This document shows, piece after piece, positions 5,751 to 10,788 of a DNA stretch of 10,788 nucleotides. Within the stretch, counting starts at the first letter, position 1, and every line of letters begins with the position of its first letter. The notes below the pieces were generated by a model. That model had not been told where the DNA came from. It saw nothing but the letters and a program-made list of their open reading frames with translations, and did no database searches. The stretch lies in assembly GCA_900554585.1 (NCBI GenBank), contig USHS01000024.1, positions 1 to 10,788 on the forward strand. The letters run 5' to 3'. The position numbers were made by a program, and so were the translations under genes. Source of the DNA: an uncultured Collinsella sp. (GTDB taxonomy: Bacteria; Actinomycetota; Coriobacteriia; Coriobacteriales; Coriobacteriaceae).

Positions 5751-7091
5751 CTACACCTCGGGCGCCTTGGCGATGGTCTCGCTTTCTGCCGTAAGTGGGC
5801 GGTTGTCGATGCGGCGGCCCAAGCGGTCGAGTTTTACAAGGAGCCACTCAATGGGATTCGGCCCCGAGTCTTCCTCGTCGGCAACCAAATCCATAACGGC
5901 GATCTTGGTGCCGTCTTGCTTGAGCGTCACGCTGCCCACCTTGTCGCCCACATGCACCGTGCCCGAAAGGTCATCGTAGGTAACCTTTTCGGTCACCTCT
6001 CCAGCAAGCGAAAAGACGGTTGCCTGAGCTGCGGGGTCGGCGAGCGTGGCATCGATCGTCTTGTCCGTCCAATCGGTCTGGCTAATGCGCGCGATGAGCG
6101 GATTGCCGTTGGCGGTCTTTTCCTGCGTGTTGGCGATCGCAACCGTCACCTTGTGGCCGTAGTACCAGTTGGCAAGGGCGGCCGTGTCGGCAAAGCGCTG
6201 GTCGGTGGTGCTGGAGTTCAAGACGACGGTGTAGGTCTCGTCGCCATCGCGGTTGTAGGCTGCCGTAAAGCAATAGCCGGCATCGTCGGTGGTGCCGGTC
6301 TTACCGCCGATATTGCCGTCCTGCCCCAGCAGCTCATTGTGCGTATCCATGGAATGCGAATGGTCGGAACCGTCGGCGCCCGTAACCTCAATCCAGGAAT
6401 CATCGCTCGCCACGATTTCGCGGAACGTATCGCTCTTCATTGCCTCCTGCATCATCAGGGCTACATCGTGCGCGGTAGAGTGCATGTCGCCGGCCCACTC
6501 ATCAAAGTCCAGACCGTGCGGATTCTCAAAAAGCGTTCCCGTGCAGCCGAGCTTTTTAGCGCGCTCGTTCATGGCCTTTACAAAGGTGGCCACGGCGTCC
6601 TTGGTCTTGGGGTCGATCTTTTTGCCCACGTGCTCGGCAAGCGCGATGGCGGCATCGTTGCCCGAGGGGATCATCAGACCGCGCAGAGCTTGCTCCACGG
6701 TGAGCTCGTCGCCTTCGAGCAGGCCGGCGGTCGAGTTGCCTACGGTGGCGGCAGCATTGCTCACCGTGATCTTCTCGTCCATTTTGCAGTTCTCGACGGT
6801 CAGGATCGCAGTCATGACCTTGGTAATTGAGGCGATCTTGACCTGCTCGTCGGCACTTCGGGCGTAATAGACGGAACCGTCCTTGCTCATGACGATGGCG
6901 TTGGTCGCATCGATATCGGGCAGATTCTCGGCCGTGATGCCGCGGGCGTCGGCGGTCTTGCCGCAAACGATATCAGTCGTAAGCACCTGGGCGTTGGCGA
7001 TAGACGGCACGCCGGCAGCAAGGGCGAGAGCGCAGGCAATGCCGGCGATCAGTTGCGCGGAGCGCTTTACAAGAGAACTAAGGGTCTTCAC
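5751..7091 (-). CDS. Serine D-Ala-D-Ala carboxypeptidase (peptidase S11, PBP5/DacA type)
   Basis: The product is a 446-residue exported penicillin-binding protein that removes the terminal D-Ala from peptidoglycan pentapeptides and so limits cross-linking. A signal peptide covers residues 1-34 (KTLSSLVKR, a hydrophobic core, then IANA-Q). All three catalytic motifs are present: SITK with nucleophile Ser88 and Lys91, SGN (143-145), and KTG (264-266). After about residue 330 comes a beta-rich domain like the PBP5 C-terminal domain, ending in an amphipathic stretch (NPIEWLLVKLDRLGRR) that could lie on the membrane. The start is uncertain. I chose GTG 7091 because it begins a textbook signal peptide and lies downstream of a -10 element at 7131-7136. 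TTG 7130 is an alternative. Longer readings up to 7331 would overlap the divergent regulator gene. No clear Shine-Dalgarno is visible at either. It is divergent from a VanR/VanS-like pair, which suggests envelope-stress control. Confidence 0.93.
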   Translation of the reverse strand: MKTLSSLVKRSAQLIAGIACALALAAGVPSIANAQVLTTDIVCGKTADARGITAENLPDIDATNAIVMSKDGSVYYARSADEQVKIASITKVMTAILTVENCKMDEKITVSNAAATVGNSTAGLLEGDELTVEQALRGLMIPSGNDAAIALAEHVGKKIDPKTKDAVATFVKAMNERAKKLGCTGTLFENPHGLDFDEWAGDMHSTAHDVALMMQEAMKSDTFREIVASDDSWIEVTGADGSDHSHSMDTHNELLGQDGNIGGKTGTTDDAGYCFTAAYNRDGDETYTVVLNSSTTDQRFADTAALANWYYGHKVTVAIANTQEKTANGNPLIARISQTDWTDKTIDATLADPAAQATVFSLAGEVTEKVTYDDLSGTVHVGDKVGSVTLKQDGTKIAVMDLVADEEDSGPNPIEWLLVKLDRLGRRIDNRPLTAESETIAKAPEV

Positions 7092-7130
7092 AGATTTCGC
7101 TTTCGACGGGATGGTCTCTTTAGAGTTCAA

Positions 7131-7136
7131 AGTATA
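7131..7136 (-). promoter_or_regulatory. Putative -10 element of the carboxypeptidase gene
   Basis: The minus strand reads TATACT, 5 of 6 matches to TATAAT. The sequence 17 bp upstream is TGATTG, a poor -35, which is compatible with activator-dependent transcription. Transcription would start near 7124, which argues for translation from GTG 7091. Confidence 0.4.
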
Positions 7137-7209
7137 TCGTTTACCGGCGTGGACAATCAGTGCGCGGGCGTGCGCGGCCCATGTCTGCGCCCGAACGGAC
7201 GCATAGGTG

Positions 7210-7231
7210 CTTAAGGTCGACTTAAACGACC
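7210..7231 (+). promoter_or_regulatory. Candidate regulator-binding site in the divergent promoter region
   Basis: CTTAA occurs twice at 11-bp spacing (7210 and 7221), the spacing used by many OmpR-family regulators. GGTCG (7215-7219) and CGACC (7227-7231) also form an inverted repeat around ACTTAAA. The site lies between the carboxypeptidase promoter and the regulator gene, so it could control both. This is a prediction from layout only. Confidence 0.4.
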
Positions 7232-7264
7232 GCGCTTGTTGTGTGTGGCGCGCGCTGCCTCGGG

Positions 7265-7285
7265 CATAATGGAGCGCGAGAGGAG
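7265..7285 (+). promoter_or_regulatory. -10 element and ribosome-binding site of the VanR-like gene
   Basis: CATAAT (7265-7270) matches TATAAT at 5 of 6 positions and AGGAG (7281-7285) lies 5 nt before ATG 7291. The Shine-Dalgarno is firm. The -10 is weaker: no good -35 sits at 17 bp, and the leader would be only about 14 nt. Confidence 0.5.
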
Positions 7286-7290
7286 CACGC

Positions 7291-7986
7291 ATGAATGAGC
7301 GCATTTTGGTAGTTGATGACGAGAAGGCCATCGCCGACCTGGTCGGTATCTACCTTACAAAAGAGGGCTTTGATGTTCAGATTGCCTATAGCGGAGCAGA
7401 TGCTGCCAAGGCGATTTTGGAGCAGGAGTTCGATCTGGCGCTGCTGGACGTCATGCTGCCCGATATCGACGGCTTTGAGTTGCTGCGCACCATCCGCGCT
7501 GGCCATACCTATCCCGTTATTATGCTGACGGCGCGCGATGCCCAGCAGGATAAGATTGAGGGCCTCTCACTGGGTGCAGACGATTACGTGGTCAAGCCGT
7601 TCCGTCCGCTGGAGCTCATAGCGCGCGTTCATGCTCAACTCCGTCGTTACACCAGCTACGGCAGCCGCGCACAGGCGGTCGAATCGCCGACCATCCAGCT
7701 CGATGGCCTCGAGATCAACCGCGATGCTCGTTGTGTGACGGTGGACGGTGCACCGGTGCGTCTCACGCCCATCGAGTATTCCATCTTGCTGTATCTGGTC
7801 GAGCATCGTGGCAGCGTGGTGGCCGTGGGGGACCTGTTCCGCGCGGTGTGGAACGAGGATTTTATGCCCGGCTCCAACAATACGGTGATGGTGCACATCC
7901 GCCATCTGCGCGAAAAGATCGGCGACGATGCCCAAAAGCCGCGCTTTATCAAAAACGTCTGGGGCGTCGGCTACATAATCGAATAA
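7291..7986 (+). CDS. VanR-like OmpR-family response regulator
   Basis: This 231-residue DNA-binding response regulator has a receiver domain (1-120) with acidic residues Asp9 and Asp10, phospho-acceptor Asp53 (LLDVMLPDIDG), Thr80 and Lys102 (VVKPFRPLELIARV). An OmpR-type winged helix follows (about 135-231), ending NNTVMVHIRHLREKIG...FIKNVWGVGYIIE. The phrases HTYPVIMLT, ADDYVVKPFRPLELIARV and VHIRHLREKI closely resemble enterococcal VanR as I recall it, so it belongs to the VanR group. No vanH, vanA or vanX genes are near, so I do not assign glycopeptide resistance. It should be phosphorylated by the kinase encoded 25 bp downstream and probably acts on its own promoter and on the divergent carboxypeptidase gene. 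Confidence 0.95.
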   Translation: MNERILVVDDEKAIADLVGIYLTKEGFDVQIAYSGADAAKAILEQEFDLALLDVMLPDIDGFELLRTIRAGHTYPVIMLTARDAQQDKIEGLSLGADDYVVKPFRPLELIARVHAQLRRYTSYGSRAQAVESPTIQLDGLEINRDARCVTVDGAPVRLTPIEYSILLYLVEHRGSVVAVGDLFRAVWNEDFMPGSNNTVMVHIRHLREKIGDDAQKPRFIKNVWGVGYIIE

Positions 7987-8011
7987 CGCCTTTGGTGGTG
8001 GGGAAGTGGAT

Positions 8012-9250
8012 ATGACAAAAGACGATAGACGGGTATTCGAGGTGCCCGATCGACTCTTTGAATACATAAGGGCGGTCGTCGACAACCGCGCGCTTGCGAC
8101 GGTGCTGCTCTTTTTGCTGAGTCTGCTACTCATTGGCATTGACAATATCGTTGGCATCCTGGCAGTTCTGCTCATTGGCTTCTTGCTGATCGATCGATTC
8201 GAAATCGTTCGCCGCTGCGTGGTAATCGGCGGTGCCGCGTGGACGATTACGCTGGCGATCGGGGCCATGGCGCTTGGCGGTATTGGCGAGCCCGTGTTCT
8301 TTGATGCCGCCTTTGTGTTCAACATGCTCGGCTTTGTGCTGGCGCTCGCCGTCTGTGTCCTGTTCTTTTGCGGGCGCGCCCTGTATTACCAGGGTTATGA
8401 GCAAGGCGAGCAGCATGCCGACCGCGTGATCGCCGCCCGTATTCAGGACCGTCTGATCGATAACCCCGACACGTGGGATACCATCGACGGCGACTTTCTC
8501 GAGGTCGAGGGTGCGCTCAATCGGGCGCGCGATTGTGAGCGCAAGGTTCAACAGGCCCTGCGCGACGAATCGCATCGCAAAGATGATCTGGTTACGTACC
8601 TGGCGCACGATCTGCGTACGCCGCTCGCCAGTGTGGTGGGCTATCTTTCGCTCCTGCAGGAGGCTCCCGATTTGCCGCTTGAGCAGCGTGCGCGCTTTAC
8701 AGGCGTGGCACTCGACAAGGCCCACCGGCTCGACGCACTCATCGAGGAGTTCTTCTACATCACGCGTTTCGATTTCCACGATATCGTGCTTACCCGCGCC
8801 TACGTCGATTTGGGGCTATTGCTGGCGCAGGTGGCCGACGAGTTCTATCCCATTCTCAACGAACAGCACAAGGAAGCCCAGGTTGATATCTGCGAGGACC
8901 TGACGGTGCTCGTGGACGGCGACAAGATGGCTCGCGTATTCAACAACATCATGAAAAACGCCGTTGCCTATAGCTATGAAGGCTCGATGATCACGATCGA
9001 GGCCAGGCGTTTGGGCGACGGTGGCGTACGCGTACGATTTGTGAACCAGGGCGATCCGATCCCTGAGCCAAAGCTCAAGGTGATCTTTGAGAAGTTCTAT
9101 CGCCTGGATGCAGCGCGTGCGACCAATCGCGGCGGTGCTGGGCTGGGGCTTGCCATCGCCAAGGAGATTGTATGCGCGCATGGCGGTACCATCGCGTGCG
9201 AATCGACGCCCGAGCATACCGTCTTTACCATCGAGCTGCCCGCCGCGTAG
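8012..9250 (+). CDS. VanS-like sensor histidine kinase
   Basis: This 412-residue membrane kinase partners the regulator upstream. Four hydrophobic segments (about 28-42, 44-60, 68-90, 100-120) form the input domain, with only very short external loops and no large sensor domain. A helical linker (130-190) leads to the H box YLAHDLRTPLASVVGYLSLL with His199. The N box is NNIMKNAVAYS (311-321), and GGAGLGLAIAKEIV (374-387) closes the ATP lid. The usual DxGxG loop is VNQGDPIP (344-351), a variant I associate with VanS-type kinases. ATG 8012 follows GGGGA (8000-8004) at 7 nt; GTG 8006 is an in-frame alternative without good spacing. The short loops suggest sensing within or close to the membrane. 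The regulator and kinase very probably form one operon. Confidence 0.95.
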   Translation: MTKDDRRVFEVPDRLFEYIRAVVDNRALATVLLFLLSLLLIGIDNIVGILAVLLIGFLLIDRFEIVRRCVVIGGAAWTITLAIGAMALGGIGEPVFFDAAFVFNMLGFVLALAVCVLFFCGRALYYQGYEQGEQHADRVIAARIQDRLIDNPDTWDTIDGDFLEVEGALNRARDCERKVQQALRDESHRKDDLVTYLAHDLRTPLASVVGYLSLLQEAPDLPLEQRARFTGVALDKAHRLDALIEEFFYITRFDFHDIVLTRAYVDLGLLLAQVADEFYPILNEQHKEAQVDICEDLTVLVDGDKMARVFNNIMKNAVAYSYEGSMITIEARRLGDGGVRVRFVNQGDPIPEPKLKVIFEKFYRLDAARATNRGGAGLGLAIAKEIVCAHGGTIACESTPEHTVFTIELPAA

Positions 9251-9271
9251 CGTAGGCGCCTTTACAAACAC

Positions 9272-9292
9272 CTGACAATGCGTTCACGTGCA
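9272..9292 (+). promoter_or_regulatory. Possible Pho-box-like sequence before pstB
   Basis: CTGACA (9272-9277) and GTTCACGTGCA (9282-9292) resemble halves of PhoB/PhoP direct-repeat sites (E. coli-type CTGTCA, actinobacterial-type GTTCACC). The spacing between halves is not canonical, so the call is weak. Its position 60 bp before pstB and ahead of a PhoB-like gene is the main support. Confidence 0.3.
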
Positions 9293-9312
9293 TATGAGCT
9301 GCGATTTCTACT

Positions 9313-9338
9313 ATCGATACTGCTGAATTGATATCGAT
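9313..9338 (+). repeat. Inverted repeat ATCGATA/TATCGAT in the pstB leader
   Basis: ATCGATA (9313-9319) and TATCGAT (9332-9338) are perfect 7-bp arms with a 12-bp spacer. The right arm ends 2 nt before the GGAGG ribosome-binding site (9341-9345), so a hairpin or bound protein could affect initiation. Confidence 0.5.
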
Positions 9339-9353
9339 GTGGAGGTATGCGGT

Positions 9354-10229
9354 ATGACGGCTGCTGCGGCCATGGAGCCCACGGAGCTCGAGGAGCTAAT
9401 GGAGGCGCAAGCCGAGGCTGCGCACGAGCGCGAAGTCGGGGACGCGACTCGTCCCACGGCGCAGGATCTTGCCGCCTCGCCGACGCGCATCGACGTCAAG
9501 GGCCTCGACCTGTTCTATGGCGACCACCACGCGCTCAAGGACGTATCCATCAAGATTCGCGACAAGCAGATCACCTCGTTTATCGGTCCTTCGGGCTGCG
9601 GCAAGTCGACGTTGCTGCGTTGCTTTAACCGCATGAACGACGGCATCAAGGACTGCCGCATCGAGGGCAAGATCGCGCTCGACGGCCAGGATATCCTGGG
9701 CGACTACGACATCTGCCGCCTGCGCCAGCGCGTGGGCATGGTGTTCCAGCGCCCCAACCCGTTTCCCATGAGCATCTACGACAACGTCGCGTATGGTCCG
9801 CGCGGCATGGGCGTGCGCGATCGTGCCGTTCTGGATGAGCTGGTCGAGGACTCTCTTCGTCGCGCTGCGCTATGGGACGAGGTCAAGGACAAGCTCAAGG
9901 AGTCGGGGCTGGGCCTTTCGGGCGGGCAGCAGCAGCGTCTGTGCATCGCCCGCGCGCTTGCCGTGCAGCCCGATATTCTGCTGATGGACGAGCCCACGAG
10001 CGCTCTCGATCCCGTGTCGACGCTGGTAGTTGAGCAGCTGGCCTGCGAGCTCAAGGAAACCTGCACGCTCGTGGTCGTTACGCACAATATGCAGCAGGCG
10101 GCGCGTATCTCCGACTCGGTCGCGTTTTTCTTGCTGGGTGAGTTGGTGGAGCACGCGCCCACCGCTCAGCTCTTCAAAAATCCCACCGACCCGCGCACGG
10201 CGGATTATTTGACGGGACGTTTTGGCTGA
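9354..10229 (+). CDS. pstB: Phosphate ABC transporter ATP-binding protein PstB
   Basis: This 291-residue ATPase would power the PstSCAB high-affinity phosphate importer from the cytoplasmic face. Walker A is GPSGCGKST (78-86), the Q-loop is QRPNPFP (132-138, the PstB hallmark), the signature is LSGGQQQR (188-195), Walker B is [13 protein letters not shown] (208-220), and the H-loop is His244 (VVTHNMQQA). The C-terminus [16 protein letters not shown] is also typical. It is longer than usual by about 40 residues because of an Ala/Glu-rich, probably disordered N-terminus (1-44). ATG 9354 follows GGAGG at 8 nt; an in-frame GTG at 9339 overlaps that site and is rejected. pstS, pstC and pstA are absent: the gene follows the VanS-like gene by 103 bp and precedes a PhoB-like gene by 64 bp. 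The other subunits are probably encoded elsewhere. Confidence 0.96.
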   Translation: MTAAAAMEPTELEELMEAQAEAAHEREVGDATRPTAQDLAASPTRIDVKGLDLFYGDHHALKDVSIKIRDKQITSFIGPSGCGKSTLLRCFNRMNDGIKDCRIEGKIALDGQDILGDYDICRLRQRVGMVFQRPNPFPMSIYDNVAYGPRGMGVRDRAVLDELVEDSLRRAALWDEVKDKLKESGLGLSGGQQQRLCIARALAVQPDILLMDEPTSALDPVSTLVVEQLACELKETCTLVVVTHNMQQAARISDSVAFFLLGELVEHAPTAQLFKNPTDPRTADYLTGRFG

Positions 10230-10239
10230 TACCATCTAG

Positions 10240-10253
10240 TAAAGGTACCTTTA
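10240..10253. promoter_or_regulatory. Perfect 14-bp palindrome between pstB and the PhoB-like gene
   Basis: TAAAGGTACCTTTA is self-complementary over all 14 bases and lies about 40 bp before the downstream start codon. With no loop it is a better dimer-binding operator than a terminator, and no T tract follows. It could separate pstB expression from that of the regulator. Confidence 0.45.
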
Positions 10254-10293
10254 GGGTTAAGATGCGGTCATGCCGGCCGCAAAGGGGTTCAAG

Positions 10294-10788
10294 ATGATCT
10301 ATTATGTCGAGGACGATGACAACATCAGGGATTTGACGGTCTATGCACTGCACAAGCAGGGAATCGAGGCCGAGGGCTTTTCGTGCGACGGCGAGTTTAA
10401 GGCCGCCGTGGCGCGACGGGTACCCGATGCCGTCCTGCTTGACATCATGCTGCCCGACACCGACGGTTTGGCAATTATGCGTCGCCTGCGCGCCGATCGC
10501 CTGACGGCGACAGTGCCCATCATGATGCTCACTGCCAAGGATACCGAGCTCGATAAGGTGATGGCGCTCGATGGCGGTGCCGACGACTATCTGACCAAGC
10601 CGTTTTCACTCATGGAGCTTGCCAGCCGTTGCCGTGCGCTGCTGCGCCGCGGCGGCATGGTCAAACAGGCAAGCGATGTGCTCAGCGTGGGCGATATCGT
10701 GCTTTCGCCCAGCCATCGCGAAGTGACCGTTGCCGGCGAGCCGCTCAAACTCACCTTGCGCGAGTTCGATTTGCTCGAATATCTTATG
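10294..10788 (+). CDS. OmpR/PhoB-family response regulator (partial, 3' end outside window)
   Basis: The first 165 residues of a two-component DNA-binding regulator are present. The receiver domain has the acidic cluster EDDD (6-9), phospho-acceptor Asp50 (LLDIMLPDTDG), Thr80 (MMLTAKD) and Lys102 (DDYLTKPFSLMELASR). The start of the OmpR-type winged helix (about 128 on: VGDIVLSPSHREVTV...LTLREFDLLEYL) is cut by the window edge. ATG 10294 is preceded by AAAGGGG (10281-10287); an in-frame ATG at 10270 would add eight residues before the usual first strand and is less likely. Coming just after pstB, it could be the phosphate-response regulator, with a sensor kinase expected next. That role is inferred from position only, because the receiver does not discriminate between PhoB, PhoP and other members. 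Confidence 0.92.
   Translation, partial: MIYYVEDDDNIRDLTVYALHKQGIEAEGFSCDGEFKAAVARRVPDAVLLDIMLPDTDGLAIMRRLRADRLTATVPIMMLTAKDTELDKVMALDGGADDYLTKPFSLMELASRCRALLRRGGMVKQASDVLSVGDIVLSPSHREVTVAGEPLKLTLREFDLLEYLM

Noticed and set aside
5916..6830. 304-residue + strand frame
   Set aside because: It is antisense to the carboxypeptidase gene, whose catalytic motifs are clear; the product shows only shadow composition.
7291..9250. Vancomycin-resistance operon
   Set aside because: Only regulator and kinase resemble Van proteins; no vanH, ligase or vanX gene is in the window, and the neighbouring peptidase belongs to another family from VanY.

Overview
The window looks like chromosome from a moderately high-GC Gram-positive bacterium. 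The gene set and sequence style fit a gut Coriobacteriia member such as Collinsella. This is an inference from protein resemblance (VanR/VanS-like pair, S11 carboxypeptidase, TPR protein style) and from frequent GTG/TTG start ambiguity; no ribosomal or other taxonomic marker is present.

Layout. Positions 1-274 hold no convincing gene. They contain GC-rich palindromes, a strong rho-independent terminator on the + strand (101-128), a minus-strand element resembling the 3' end of a tRNA (130-157), and a bulged hairpin (211-242) just ahead of the first gene. A long TPR-type protein of unknown function follows (275-2716). Next comes an accessory-looking stretch: a single-gene AAA ATPase (2879-3961) preceded by a striking array of six TGYTAAA heptads, a perfect 15-bp inverted repeat (4011-4065), a complete tRNA-Ser(GCT) with promoter and terminator (4171-4261), and a TM2-domain membrane protein with a cationic N-terminus and an unrecognised C-terminal domain (4438-5589).

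From about 5690 the window looks like core genome. A minus-strand S11 D-Ala-D-Ala carboxypeptidase (5751-7091) is divergent from a VanR-like response regulator (7291-7986) and its VanS-like histidine kinase (8012-9250). An orphan pstB phosphate-transport ATPase (9354-10229) and an OmpR/PhoB-type response regulator (10294 to the window edge) follow on the same strand.

How the genes may work together. The kinase/regulator pair probably senses a cell-envelope signal, and its divergent neighbour trims peptidoglycan stem peptides, so the 200-bp divergent promoter region is a plausible shared control point. PstB followed by a PhoB-like regulator suggests a phosphate-response segment, although pstS, pstC and pstA are not in the window. 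The AAA ATPase and the TM2 protein are the least explained genes. The heptad array and the 15-bp inverted repeat around the ATPase are the best candidates for something undescribed.
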